From Pseudomonas sp. MYb60 (lineage in GTDB: Bacteria; Pseudomonadota; Gammaproteobacteria; Pseudomonadales; Pseudomonadaceae), in contig NZ_PCOZ01000030.1 of assembly GCF_002979555.1 (NCBI RefSeq), forward strand, positions 1 through 34,036: 34,036 bases of DNA. Direction: 5' to 3'. The position numbers and the translations under genes were made by a program. Below the pieces are notes generated by a model. That model saw only the letters and a list, made by a program, of their open reading frames with translations, had not been told where the DNA came from and ran no database searches. This document shows, one piece after another, positions 7,332-15,359 of this stretch; the first letter of the stretch is position 1; every line of letters starts with the position of its first letter.

Positions 7332-8513
7332 TTAGTTGCGTTCGAGGGCGAGGGCTACCCCTTGGCCGCCGCCGATGCACAGCGTCGCCAGGCCTTTCTT
7401 GGCGTCGCGTTTGATCATTTCATGCAACAGGGTCACCAGTACGCGGCAACCTGAGGCGCCGATAGGGTGGCCGATGGCGATGGCGCCGCCATTGACGTTG
7501 ACCTTTTCCGCATCCCATTCCAGTTCTTTGCCCACAGCCAAGGCCTGCGCGGCGAACGCTTCGTTGGCCTCGATCAGGTCCAGGTCGCCCAGCCTCCAGC
7601 CGGCTTTGTCCAGGCAGCGGCGGGTGGCCGAGACCGGGCCGATGCCCATGATCGCCGGATCTACACCCGCGTTGGCGTAGCTGGCGATTCGCGCCAGTAC
7701 CGGCAGGCCGAGGGCCTTGGCTTTGTCGGCGCTCATCAGCAACACCGCAGCGGCGCCGTCGTTGAGGCTGGAAGCGTTGCCTGCGGTGACGCTGCCGTCT
7801 TTCTTGAACGCCGGCTTGAGCTTGCCCAGGGACTCGGCGGTGGTGCCGGCGCGGGGTTGCTCATCCACGGTGAAGGCGACGGGATCGCCCTTGCGTTGGG
7901 GGATCAGGATCGGGGTGATTTCGTCGGCAAAGCGGCCTGCTTCGATAGCAGCAGCGGCTTTCTGCTGGGAGGCAGCGGCGAATGCATCCTGGACTTCACG
8001 GCTGATGCCGTACTTGTCCACCAGGTTCTCGGCGGTGATGCCCATGTGGTAATCGTTGAAGGCATCCCACAGGCCGTCGGTGATCATGCTGTCGAGCATT
8101 TTGGCGTGGCCCATGCGCAAACCGGTGCGTGCGGCCGGCAGCACATAGGGGGCCAGGCTCATGTTCTCCATGCCGCCGGCGATGATGACTTCAGCGTCAC
8201 CGCAGCGGATGGCCTGGGCACCAAGGTGCAGGGCCTTGAGGCCGGAGCCGCACACCTTGTTCAGGGTCAGGCTCGGCACGGCGTGGGGCAGGCCGGCAAG
8301 GATCGAAGCCTGGCGTGCCGGGTTCTGGCCGCTGCCCGCGGTGAGCACCTGGCCGAGGATCACTTCATCCACCAGGGCCGGGTCCAGGCCGGTCTGCTCC
8401 AGCAGGCGGCGGATCACGGCGGCGCCCAGTTCCGGTGCCGGGATATTCGCCAGCGAACCCTGGAAGCTGCCCACGGCGGTGCGGGTGGCAGCAACAATCA
8501 CGACGTCTTGCAT
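7332..8513 (-). CDS. atoB: Acetyl-CoA acetyltransferase (thiolase)
   Basis: A 393-residue thiolase that cleaves acetoacetyl-CoA to two acetyl-CoA. The catalytic residues are in place: the nucleophile Cys88 in NKVCGSGLKA, His349 in IAIGHPIGASGC, and Cys379 in ATLCIGGGQG. The length is normal for biosynthetic/degradative acetoacetyl-CoA thiolases. The ATG at 8513 sits behind a GAGGA ribosome-binding site, 11 bases after the dhcB stop, so it is the third gene of the dhcA-dhcB-atoB operon. In that setting it finishes breakdown of the acetoacetyl-CoA made by the CoA-transferase. Confidence 0.95.
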   Translation of the reverse strand: MQDVVIVAATRTAVGSFQGSLANIPAPELGAAVIRRLLEQTGLDPALVDEVILGQVLTAGSGQNPARQASILAGLPHAVPSLTLNKVCGSGLKALHLGAQAIRCGDAEVIIAGGMENMSLAPYVLPAARTGLRMGHAKMLDSMITDGLWDAFNDYHMGITAENLVDKYGISREVQDAFAAASQQKAAAAIEAGRFADEITPILIPQRKGDPVAFTVDEQPRAGTTAESLGKLKPAFKKDGSVTAGNASSLNDGAAAVLLMSADKAKALGLPVLARIASYANAGVDPAIMGIGPVSATRRCLDKAGWRLGDLDLIEANEAFAAQALAVGKELEWDAEKVNVNGGAIAIGHPIGASGCRVLVTLLHEMIKRDAKKGLATLCIGGGQGVALALERN

Positions 8514-8524
8514 GGAATCTGTCC

Positions 8525-9184
8525 TCACTGGAAGTGCATTTCTGGAACGTGGTCCGGGACAATCAGTTTACCGGCGGTCTTGCTCACAATCTCTTCAACG
8601 CTGACGCCAGGTGCGCGTTCCTTGAGGACAAAAGCGCCATTTTCGATTTCCAGGTACGCGAGGTCGGTCAACACCCGCTTGATGCAGTTCGCACCGGTCA
8701 GCGGCAGGCTGCATTGGCTGAGCAGCTTGGACTCACCGTCCTTGGACGCGTGGGTCATGATCACAATGATGTTCTCGGCACCGGCCACCAGGTCCATCGC
8801 GCCGCCCATGCCCTTGACCAGCTTGCCGGGGATCATCCACGAGGCAATGTTGCCCTGCACGTCGACTTCAAATGCACCGAGGACGGTGAGGTCGACGTGG
8901 CCGCCGCGGATCATCGCGAAGGACTCGGCGGAGGAGAAAATCGACGCGCCGATACGCGCGGTGACGGTCTGCTTGCCGGCGTTGATCATGTCGGCATCGA
9001 TGGTGTCTTCGGTAGGAAACGGCCCCATGCCCAGCAGGCCGTTTTCCGATTGCAGCATCACTTCCATGCCTTCGGGAATGTAGTTGGCGACCAGGGTCGG
9101 GATGCCGATGCCGAGGTTGACGTAGAAACCGTCCTGCATCTCGCGGGCGACGCGTTGAGCCATTTGTTCGCGGGTAAGCGCCAT
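8525..9184 (-). CDS. dhcB: 3-oxoacid CoA-transferase, subunit B (dehydrocarnitine CoA-transferase type)
   Basis: A 219-residue beta subunit of a class I CoA-transferase. The catalytic glutamate is Glu47 in LQSENGLLGMGP, with the upstream glycine block YVNLGIGIPTLVANY at residues 21-35. With subunit A it transfers CoA from succinyl- or acetyl-CoA to a 3-oxoacid. The same order (LysR, subunit A, subunit B, atoB) is found in P. aeruginosa, where the genes are dhcR-dhcA-dhcB-atoB and serve carnitine breakdown. The generic names atoA or scoB would fit equally on sequence alone. Spacing to dhcA is 35 bases, with a GAGGAA ribosome-binding site. Confidence 0.9.
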   Translation of the reverse strand: MALTREQMAQRVAREMQDGFYVNLGIGIPTLVANYIPEGMEVMLQSENGLLGMGPFPTEDTIDADMINAGKQTVTARIGASIFSSAESFAMIRGGHVDLTVLGAFEVDVQGNIASWMIPGKLVKGMGGAMDLVAGAENIIVIMTHASKDGESKLLSQCSLPLTGANCIKRVLTDLAYLEIENGAFVLKERAPGVSVEEIVSKTAGKLIVPDHVPEMHFQ

Positions 9185-9219
9185 GTTTGTTTCCTCTTAT
9201 TGTTCGGGCTGGGGGCGGA

Positions 9220-9918
9220 TTATTTGCGCACGGTGCGCTGTTCGATGCGCTTCTCGAACGTGCCGCAGATGATCCGGTCGACGTAGATGCCAGGGGTGTG
9301 GATCTGCGCCGGGTCCAGCTCGCCCGGTTCGACGATTTCTTCGACTTCCACCACGGTGATCTTGCCGGCGGTGGCGGCCAGCGGGTTGAAGTTCTGGGCG
9401 GTGTGACGGTAGATGACGTTGCCGAAGTGGTCGGCTTTCCAGCCTTTGACGATGGCGAAGTCGCCGGTGATGGATTCTTCCATCAGGTACGGACGACCTT
9501 TGAATTCACGGGTTTCCTTGCCTTCGGCTACAGGAGTGCCGACGCCGGTGGCAGTGAAGAACGCCGGGATGCCTGCACCGCCTGCGCGCATTTTTTCCGC
9601 CAGGGTGCCTTGGGGGGTCAGCACCACTTCGATTTCGCCGCTGAGCAGTTGTTTTTCAAACAGGGCGTTTTCACCCACGTAGGACGCGATCACCTTGCTG
9701 ATCTGCTTTTGTTCCAGCAGCACGCCGAGGCCAAAACCATCGACGCCGCAGTTGTTGGAAACCACGGTCAGGTCGCGGGTGCCTTTACGCTTGATCTCGG
9801 CGATGAGGTTTTCCGGAATGCCGCACAGGCCAAAACCGCCGGAGAGCACGGTCATGCCGTCTTCCAGGCCTGCGAGTGCTTCTTCATAGGACGCCACGCG
9901 TTTATCGAAACCTGCCAT
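9220..9918 (-). CDS. dhcA: 3-oxoacid CoA-transferase, subunit A (dehydrocarnitine CoA-transferase type)
   Basis: A 232-residue alpha subunit of the class I CoA-transferase. It carries the glycine-rich signature MTVLSGGFGLCGIPENLI, the SNNCGVDGFGLG block and GGAGIPAFFTATGVGTPVAEGK, all typical of AtoD/ScoA/DhcA. The frame could open at a GTG at 9924, but the ATG at 9918 is better: GAGG lies 5 bases upstream, and MAGFDKRV matches the usual N-terminus. It is the first gene of the operon with dhcB and atoB and is divergent from a LysR regulator. The carnitine assignment is inferred from synteny; other 3-oxoacids such as acetoacetate are possible. Confidence 0.9.
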   Translation of the reverse strand: MAGFDKRVASYEEALAGLEDGMTVLSGGFGLCGIPENLIAEIKRKGTRDLTVVSNNCGVDGFGLGVLLEQKQISKVIASYVGENALFEKQLLSGEIEVVLTPQGTLAEKMRAGGAGIPAFFTATGVGTPVAEGKETREFKGRPYLMEESITGDFAIVKGWKADHFGNVIYRHTAQNFNPLAATAGKITVVEVEEIVEPGELDPAQIHTPGIYVDRIICGTFEKRIEQRTVRK

Positions 9919-9924
9919 ATGCAC

Positions 9925-10050
9925 CTCTATTATTGTGTGTGGTCCAGCCAGTGAACCGAGTGTTGCGCCGGAGGATTGATTTGTTAAGTTGTTTTTTTAG
10001 GTTGATTGATTTAAAAAACAGCATAGTCGAGTCTTCTTCCGAGGCAGCCC
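9925..10050. promoter_or_regulatory. Divergent control region of dhcAB-atoB and its LysR gene
   Basis: A 126-base AT-rich spacer between divergent genes. It has a direct repeat of ATTGATTT (9975-9982 and 10005-10012, 30 bases apart), each followed by an A/T run, and TTAA steps that fit the loose T-N11-A pattern of LysR sites. It is the natural place for the LysR protein to control both directions. No clear sigma-54 (GG-N10-GC) promoter was found, unlike E. coli atoDAEB. Confidence 0.35.
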
Positions 10051-10941
10051 ATGACCGTCAAACAGATGCGAGCTTTTCTCGCCGTGGCCCAAAGCCTCAG
10101 CTTTGCCGCCGCCTGCGAGCGCCTGCACCTCTCCCAATCGGCGCTGAGCCTGACCATCAAGGGCCTGGAAGAAGGGCTGGGCGGCCGCTTGTTCAGCCGC
10201 AATACACGTAATGTTGCACTCACGCCTGAAGGTGAGTCCTTGTTGCCTTTGGCGCGCCGGTTGATTGCCGATTGGGACAATGCTGAAGATGAACTGCGCC
10301 AGCGTTTCACCCTGCAACGCGGTCGCGTGACGGTGGCAGCGATGCCATCGTTCGCTGGTAACCTGCTGCCGCCGATCCTGAAGATATTCCGCGCGCGTTA
10401 CCCTCAGGTGAATGTGACGGTGCACGACCTGATCAACGAGCAGGTGCTGGAAATGGTGCGCGACCGCCAGGTGGAACTGGGCGTGGCATTCGAACCGTCA
10501 GAAGGCTCGTCGCTGGCGTTTACGCCGCTGTACCTGGACCGGTTCATCGCCGTGGTACCGGGCGACTCGCCGTTGGCCGAACGTTCTGAGATCGACTGGA
10601 AAACCCTGCTGCAACAGCCGTTCATTACCTTGCAACGGCCCTCGACGGTGCGGGTCATGCTGGAAGAACATCTAGGCGCGTTGCAGATGAAGCTGCCGGT
10701 GGCGCTGGAAAGCCATCAACTGGCGACGGTGGGAAAAATGGTGGCGAGTGGGCTGGGTGTGAGTGCCGTTCCTGCATTGTGCGCGCGACAGATGGAAGAG
10801 GCGGGTGCCCGTTGCATCACTTTAAAAGATCCGGTGATTGAACGGCCGATTGGCGTACTGACCAAACCGGGGCATGAACTGTCGGCGGCGGCGCAAGTGT
10901 TGTTCGATATCTTTCGCGAAGAAGCCGGTAAACCGTTGTAG
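10051..10941 (+). CDS. dhcR: LysR-family regulator, probably of dhcAB-atoB
   Basis: A 296-residue LysR regulator. The N-terminal helix-turn-helix covers residues 1-60 (MTVKQMRAFLAVAQSLSF, LSQSALSLTIKGLE), and the two-lobed effector domain starts near VTVAAMPSFAGNLLPPIL. The ATG at 10051 is preceded by GAGG 8 bases upstream. It is divergent from the CoA-transferase operon, the same position held by dhcR in P. aeruginosa, where a LysR protein controls dehydrocarnitine use. The symbol is given from that synteny. The C-terminus keeps GLGVSAVPALCARQME, typical of the second lobe. The gene is followed by a terminator at 10967. Confidence 0.8.
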   Translation: MTVKQMRAFLAVAQSLSFAAACERLHLSQSALSLTIKGLEEGLGGRLFSRNTRNVALTPEGESLLPLARRLIADWDNAEDELRQRFTLQRGRVTVAAMPSFAGNLLPPILKIFRARYPQVNVTVHDLINEQVLEMVRDRQVELGVAFEPSEGSSLAFTPLYLDRFIAVVPGDSPLAERSEIDWKTLLQQPFITLQRPSTVRVMLEEHLGALQMKLPVALESHQLATVGKMVASGLGVSAVPALCARQMEEAGARCITLKDPVIERPIGVLTKPGHELSAAAQVLFDIFREEAGKPL

Positions 10942-10965
10942 GACACGGAGTAAAGAATGGCCATA

Positions 10966-10996
10966 AAAAAGTCCGCACGGTTATCCGGGCGGACTT
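10966..10996. terminator. Rho-independent terminator for the minus-strand gene at 11018
   Basis: AAGTCCGC / GCGGACTT form an 8-base stem around an 11-base loop (ACGGTTATCCG). The stem is preceded on the plus strand by AAAAAA at 10965-10970, which reads as a U run for the minus strand. It therefore ends the 109-residue gene (stop at 11018) and may also stop the LysR transcript arriving from the left. Confidence 0.8.
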
Positions 10997-11017
10997 GATT
11001 GTTAAATGGGTTATCGA

Positions 11018-11347
11018 TCAGGAGTATCGATCAATCACTTTAACTTGCGATTGGCCTTTGAGGTTCTGCCATTCGGTATTCAGCGTATGGAAGACCTGTT
11101 CGATAAAGTTACGATCTGCCGCGGCTTTCTTGCCAACATAACCCTGGCCTCGGCGGTACACCTTCAGGCGCGCAGCCAGCTCACGGTTATTGCGGTCGAA
11201 CTCGTCTTCCTGGGTATTGGGCGCCAGGCAGTCAAGTTGCACTTCGCCCGATTTGCCAACCCACAGGATATGGTCGTCGAGAGTGTCTTTCTGCGCTGCG
11301 AACATCTCAGCCAATTCGTCGATAGTTGGTTGGTTGTTCAGATTCAT
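11018..11347 (-). CDS. Small conserved protein of unknown function
   Basis: A 109-residue soluble protein with no signal peptide or membrane helix. It is acidic near the N-terminus (PTIDELAEMFAAQKDTLDD), then ILWVGKSGEVQLDCLAPN, and basic toward the end (AARLKVYRRGQGYVGKKAA). A good AAGGGG ribosome-binding site lies 8 bases before the ATG at 11347, and a terminator follows, so it is a convincing single-gene unit. I do not recognise the family; it looks like a lineage-specific pseudomonad protein. The mixed charge and single Cys give no clear function. Confidence 0.75.
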   Translation of the reverse strand: MNLNNQPTIDELAEMFAAQKDTLDDHILWVGKSGEVQLDCLAPNTQEDEFDRNNRELAARLKVYRRGQGYVGKKAAADRNFIEQVFHTLNTEWQNLKGQSQVKVIDRYS

Positions 11348-11873
11348 GTGTAAGCCCCTTGACCAGTTGGCGATCTATCAATTGATTCGTTGAAACTGCT
11401 TAGTTGTCTCCGGTTCCGAAAACCGGGCGTCAGCGACTGTCTGCCGAATACGGGCAGGGTCTTGAACCTGATGCATGTAGTCTTGCTGATGAACTGCTAC
11501 GCAATGGTTTCATAACGAAGACAAGCAGCGTTTGAGCTCCTTGTACCGAGCCTTGCGGGCCGGTCAGCTTCATCAATCTGCCTTGTGGGCAGTGCACATC
11601 CGGAAAAAACAGCTCGGCGGTCAGACGAGCTTGTTCAAAACGCGTGTTACCAACGCTCCCGATCCGGGAGACGTCTCGATAATGCAAGGACAAAAAGATT
11701 ACGTCAACGGTTATGTAGTGATTATTTTTGATCACTACATAAACTGCCGTAGGGGCGGGGGGATGCGGAAAAATGTGACTTGGGCGTCACTTTCTGGAGT
11801 GTTTGGTCGCTGCGCAAAAAATGCAGATCCAACACAAAACCTCCTCCCACAGTTGAGTGGTGGTGTTTTTTTG
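11348..11873. other. 526-base gene-poor region
   Basis: No convincing gene is visible between the 109-residue protein and the sirtuin. The left part should hold the promoter of the minus-strand gene at 11347, including a small dyad CCGGTT-CCGAA-AACCGG at 11410-11426. The right part has the perfect 12-base dyad listed separately, a GTGAC/GTCAC hairpin at 11775-11790 and a half REP (CTCCTCCCACAG near 11841-11852). Small open frames on both strands have poor codon character. A non-coding RNA could be present, but nothing in the sequence proves it. Confidence 0.5.
11711..11742. promoter_or_regulatory. Perfect 12-base dyad (candidate operator)
   Basis: TTATGTAGTGAT at 11711-11722 is repeated inverted as ATCACTACATAA at 11731-11742, with an 8-base AT-rich spacer. 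No T run follows on either strand, so it is not a standard terminator. The size and symmetry suit a dimeric regulator, but no gene start lies in an obvious controlled position. I do not recognise the motif. Confidence 0.5.
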
Positions 11874-12719
11874 CTATTGGAGGCGGTCAACGAGTAATGG
11901 CAACAGTCGCTCGCACGACGCCTCGATCTTTACCTGCAACAACTCATCCCCACGGGTCTTGCCCAGGTTGATAGCAATCACCGCTTTGCCTTGCTCCACC
12001 ATCGCCTTGCACAGCCTGAACGCTGAATACGCCATCAACGAAGAACCCACCACCAGCAGCCCATCCGCTTGTTCCACGGCAGCCATGGCCTTGGCCGCTG
12101 TGTGCGGTGCCACGTTCTCGCCAAAAAACACCACATCCGGTTTCAACCGCTGGCCATTGCAATGGGGGCAGTGGGGCACCTGAAAGCGTTCTTCAAACGC
12201 CGGGTCCAGCAGGGTGTCACCGTCGGGTGCCTGAACCGCATCGACGCCAGCCAGGTAGGGGTTCTGTTGTTCCATCAGACGCTGGATCGCGTCGCGCTCG
12301 CTGCGTTGCTGACAATCCAGGCATAGCACCCGGTGCAGGCTGCCGTGCAACTCGATCACGTCATGGCTACCGGCCTGATCATGCAGGGTGTCGACATTCT
12401 GCGTGACTAGCCCACTGATGCGCCCGCGTTGCTGCAGCGTCGCCAGCGCCCGGTGAGCCTGGTTTGGCTGGGCAATCCGTACCCTCGGCCACCCCAGCAT
12501 CGCCCTGGCCCAATACCGGCGGCGCGCCTGCGGAGTGGCGAGGAATTCCTGGTACATCATGGGCGGCTTGCCCCGGCGCACGCCTTCGCTGTCGCGATAA
12601 TCCGGAATACCCGATGAGGTGCTGATGCCCGCACCGGTCAGCACCAGAAAACGCCGTTCGGCCATGGCCCGGTGCAGGGTGTCGAGGTGGTCCTGCTGAT
12701 GTTCCTGCGTGTCGAGCAT
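11874..12719 (-). CDS. Sirtuin-family NAD-dependent protein deacylase (SIRT4-like, class II)
   Basis: A 281-residue sirtuin. The NAD-binding block is LTGAGISTSSGIPDYRDSEG (about residues 28-46), followed by TQNVDTLHDQAG at 107-117 and the catalytic His125 in IELHGS. The zinc ribbon has four cysteines, 133, 136, 184 and 187 (CLDC and CPHC), and VVGSSLMAYSAF shapes the NAD pocket. The PDYRD-S-E-G form fits class II (SIRT4-like) bacterial members. These cytosolic enzymes remove acyl groups from lysines using NAD. The start at 12719 follows an AGGGGAAACC ribosome-binding site, 8 bases after the CBS gene stop, so the two are probably co-transcribed. The longer frame to 12887 lies inside the CBS gene and is rejected. 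Confidence 0.9.
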   Translation of the reverse strand: MLDTQEHQQDHLDTLHRAMAERRFLVLTGAGISTSSGIPDYRDSEGVRRGKPPMMYQEFLATPQARRRYWARAMLGWPRVRIAQPNQAHRALATLQQRGRISGLVTQNVDTLHDQAGSHDVIELHGSLHRVLCLDCQQRSERDAIQRLMEQQNPYLAGVDAVQAPDGDTLLDPAFEERFQVPHCPHCNGQRLKPDVVFFGENVAPHTAAKAMAAVEQADGLLVVGSSLMAYSAFRLCKAMVEQGKAVIAINLGKTRGDELLQVKIEASCERLLPLLVDRLQ

Positions 12720-12727
12720 GGTTTCCC

Positions 12728-13168
12728 CTATTCGCCGCGGATGTACTGCTCCAGCTGTTTGATCAGGTCGGCCTGGTCGGCAATGGCTTCCTTCACCAGG
12801 TCGCCGATGGACAGCAGGCCCAGCAGTTTGCCGTCTTCGACCACGGGCAGGTGGCGCAGGTGACTGTCGGTCATGATGTTCATGCACTCATCGACCTTCT
12901 TGTGGGTGTCGACGGTGATCACCGGAGAGCTCATCACCTCGTGAACCTTTGTAGTGACCGACGATAGCCCCTTGAGCATGATTTTACGTGCGTAATCCCG
13001 TTCGCTGATGATCCCTACCACCACGCCTTCCTTGACCACCGGCAAGGCCCCGACGTTTTTTTCCGACATGCGGACCAGCGCTTCAAACACGGTGTGGTCG
13101 TGTTTGATGACATGGACTTCCTGGTTTTTCTGGTCCTTGGCTTTGAGCACTTGTGCGACGGTTTTCAT
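12728..13168 (-). CDS. Tandem CBS-domain protein
   Basis: A 146-residue protein made only of a CBS pair (Bateman module). The first domain runs about residues 10-68 (VHVIKHDHTVFEALVRMSEKNVGALPVV, then GIISERDYARKI) and the second about 76-136 (VMSSPVITVDTHKKVDECM, HLRHLPVVEDGKLLGLLSIGDLVKE). CBS pairs bind adenosyl nucleotides such as AMP or NADH and sense energy state. The ATG at 13168 has GGAG 8 bases upstream. It probably shares a transcript with the sirtuin; a nucleotide sensor beside a NAD-dependent deacylase is suggestive, but a functional link is only inferred. Confidence 0.88.
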   Translation of the reverse strand: MKTVAQVLKAKDQKNQEVHVIKHDHTVFEALVRMSEKNVGALPVVKEGVVVGIISERDYARKIMLKGLSSVTTKVHEVMSSPVITVDTHKKVDECMNIMTDSHLRHLPVVEDGKLLGLLSIGDLVKEAIADQADLIKQLEQYIRGE

Positions 13169-13298
13169 GGCGGCCACTCCGGTGTTGTTGTTTGGTAGTC
13201 AAGGTCCCCTTAAGAATCCTAGACGGCCTGCGCCGGGGCAAGGTCCAAAGCGGCGCTAAACCCGTCGAAAAACGTCATTCGCCGGATTTTTTTGTGGT

Positions 13299-15248
13299 TT
13301 ACCCGGCGTTCGTCGGCTTTTTGCCGCGTTTAGGGGCCGCGGCTGCTTTGTGCGGTGCGCTCTTGCGCTTCTTTTTCCACGGTGTGGCGCCACGTCCAGC
13401 CGGGCTGGCCGGCCCGGTGATGGTCATGCGCATGCCATTGCAGCGCGCCACTTGCTTGCTCATCCACGCTGCCTGTTTGGCGACGAATTCTTCCAGGCTC
13501 ATTTCGCCGCTTTGCACCATGTCCAGTGCCTGTTCCCAGATGGCGGTGGTGCCGGGGTCAGCGATGGCCCGTGGCACGGCGTCGATCAGGCTGAAGGCCG
13601 CCGGGGTTGCAGAGAGTGCCTTGCCGTTTTTCACCAGGTACCCACGGTCCAGCAGGCCCTGGATGATCCCGGCGCGGGTGGCCTCTGTGCCGATGCCGGT
13701 GGTGTCCTTGAGTTTTTGCTTGAGCAACGGATCTTCCACCAGCTTGGCGACGTTTTTCATCGCCTTGATCAGGTCGCCTTCGGTAAAGGGTTTGGGTGGC
13801 TGGGTCCACAGGTCCTTGAGGTTGACCTTGGCCACTGCGTAATCCTGGCCCTGCACCAATGCTGGCAACGCCTGGGGTTGCGGCGCTTCACGCCCTTTGG
13901 CCGGCGCCAGGGCTTCAGGCAGGGCGCGTTTCCAGCCGGGCTCGATCACCACTTTGCCCACGGCGCGCAGAGCTTGCCCCGCGCAGTCGAAATCCGCCTG
14001 GGTACGGTCGAACTCATGGATGGGCAGGAACTGCGCCAGGTAGCGCGCACGAATCAGCGTGTACACCGCACGGTGCTTGCCGGTGAGTTGCCCGACGTCC
14101 TTGCCGGCGCCCGTGGGGATGATGCCGTGGTGAGCGCTGACCTTGGCGTCGTTCCACGCCCGTGAGCGACGCTGTGGATCGATGTGGGGCATCAATTCAT
14201 TGACTGCCGTATCGGCGCGCGCCAGCGCGGCCAGGATCTTCAGCGCCTCGCTGTGCTGACTCACGGGCAGATAGCCGCAATCACTGCGGGGGTAGGTGAT
14301 GACCTTGTGGGTTTCGTAGAGGGATTGGGCGATGTCCAGGGTTTCCTGGGCGCCGAGGCCCAGTTTCTTGGAGCAGATTTCCTGCAGGGTGCCCAGGTCG
14401 AAGGGCAGGGGCGCCACTTCGCGCATGCGTTCGGTACGCAACTTTGCCAGCCGGGCACTGGCGGCGCGGGTCATGGCCTCGGCGGCATCGCGGGCCAGTT
14501 GCGGGTTTAGGCACCGGCCCTGATCGTCACAGGCATCGTCAACGGCTCGCCATTGCGCGGTGAACGTCATGCCTGCGTGGCGCAGGTCGACATCAATCGC
14601 CCAGTACGCCACCGGGACGAAATCGGCAATGCTGCGGTCGCGGTCCACCACCAGGCGCAACGTCGGGGTTTGCACGCGACCTACCGGCAATACGCCTTGG
14701 TAACCGGACTGGCGCCCAAGCAGGGTAAACAGGCGGCTCATGTTCATGCCGATCAGCCAGTCTGCGCGGGAGCGACCCAAGGCGGAGTGATACAGGCTGA
14801 AAGTCTCCGCACCGGGTTTGAGTGCAGCGAGGGCCTTGCGGATGGACGCATCGTCCAGCGCCGATAGCCACAGGCGCTGAATAGGTCCGCGATAGCGGCA
14901 ATGCTCAACCAGTTCGCGGGCGATCATCTCGCCTTCGCGGTCGGCATCGGTGGCGATCACCAGTTCCTGGGCTTCCCCCAGCAAGCGCTTGACCGCCTTG
15001 AATTGGCTGGCGGTCTTGGGCTTGACCCGCATCTTCCATTTTTCCGGGACGATGGGCAGGTCGGCCAGGACCCAGCGTTTGTACTTTTCGTCGTAGGCGT
15101 CGGGCGGAGCGGTTTCCAGCAGATGGCCGATGCACCAGGTGACCGTGACCCCATTGCCCAGCCAGCAGCCGTCGCCGCGCCGGCTGGCGCCGAGCACGGC
15201 CGCAATGTCCTTGGCCTGGGAGGGTTTTTCACAGAGGTACAGCCGCAT
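13299..15248 (-). CDS. topB: DNA topoisomerase III
   Basis: A 649-residue type IA topoisomerase that cuts one DNA strand and helps decatenate replicating chromosomes. The TOPRIM domain opens with MRLYLCEKPSQAKDIA (Glu7) and has the metal-binding ATDADREGE (Asp101, Asp103). The active-site tyrosine is Tyr319 in ITYPRSDCGYLP. GRVQTPTLRLVVDRD and TGIGTEATRAGIIQGL are further family blocks. The C-terminus lacks zinc-finger cysteines and ends in a lysine/arginine-rich tail (KKKRKSAPHKAAAAPKRGKK), which probably holds DNA. I chose the ATG at 15248 because MRLYLCEKPS is the usual N-terminus; upstream starts at 15254/15257 add 2-3 residues. Confidence 0.95.
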   Translation of the reverse strand: MRLYLCEKPSQAKDIAAVLGASRRGDGCWLGNGVTVTWCIGHLLETAPPDAYDEKYKRWVLADLPIVPEKWKMRVKPKTASQFKAVKRLLGEAQELVIATDADREGEMIARELVEHCRYRGPIQRLWLSALDDASIRKALAALKPGAETFSLYHSALGRSRADWLIGMNMSRLFTLLGRQSGYQGVLPVGRVQTPTLRLVVDRDRSIADFVPVAYWAIDVDLRHAGMTFTAQWRAVDDACDDQGRCLNPQLARDAAEAMTRAASARLAKLRTERMREVAPLPFDLGTLQEICSKKLGLGAQETLDIAQSLYETHKVITYPRSDCGYLPVSQHSEALKILAALARADTAVNELMPHIDPQRRSRAWNDAKVSAHHGIIPTGAGKDVGQLTGKHRAVYTLIRARYLAQFLPIHEFDRTQADFDCAGQALRAVGKVVIEPGWKRALPEALAPAKGREAPQPQALPALVQGQDYAVAKVNLKDLWTQPPKPFTEGDLIKAMKNVAKLVEDPLLKQKLKDTTGIGTEATRAGIIQGLLDRGYLVKNGKALSATPAAFSLIDAVPRAIADPGTTAIWEQALDMVQSGEMSLEEFVAKQAAWMSKQVARCNGMRMTITGPASPAGRGATPWKKKRKSAPHKAAAAPKRGKKPTNAG

Positions 15249-15359
15249 GGTCATCACATCAGATCGGGTTGATACCTGGCAGGATGCTCAGTCGGCGGCC
15301 TTTGATCAACCTTTATCTGTATGGATGTACAGCAATTTATGTAAGCGCGCTATGCAGAA

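Noticed and set aside
7467..9083. Long plus-strand open frame (538 codons) opposite atoB and dhcB
   Set aside because: It is the antisense shadow of two strongly conserved genes; the GC-rich third codon positions keep the opposite frame open. Its translation has no recognisable domain.
11532..11897. Possible small plus-strand gene before the sirtuin (including an ATG at 11763 behind a G-rich stretch)
   Set aside because: It crosses the dyad and a half REP, has poor codon character and runs into the sirtuin 3' end. The G-rich lead is not a convincing ribosome-binding site.
12720..12887. N-terminal extension of the sirtuin frame into the CBS gene
   Set aside because: The extra 56 residues are a shadow of the CBS coding sequence; a strong ribosome-binding site marks the start at 12719.
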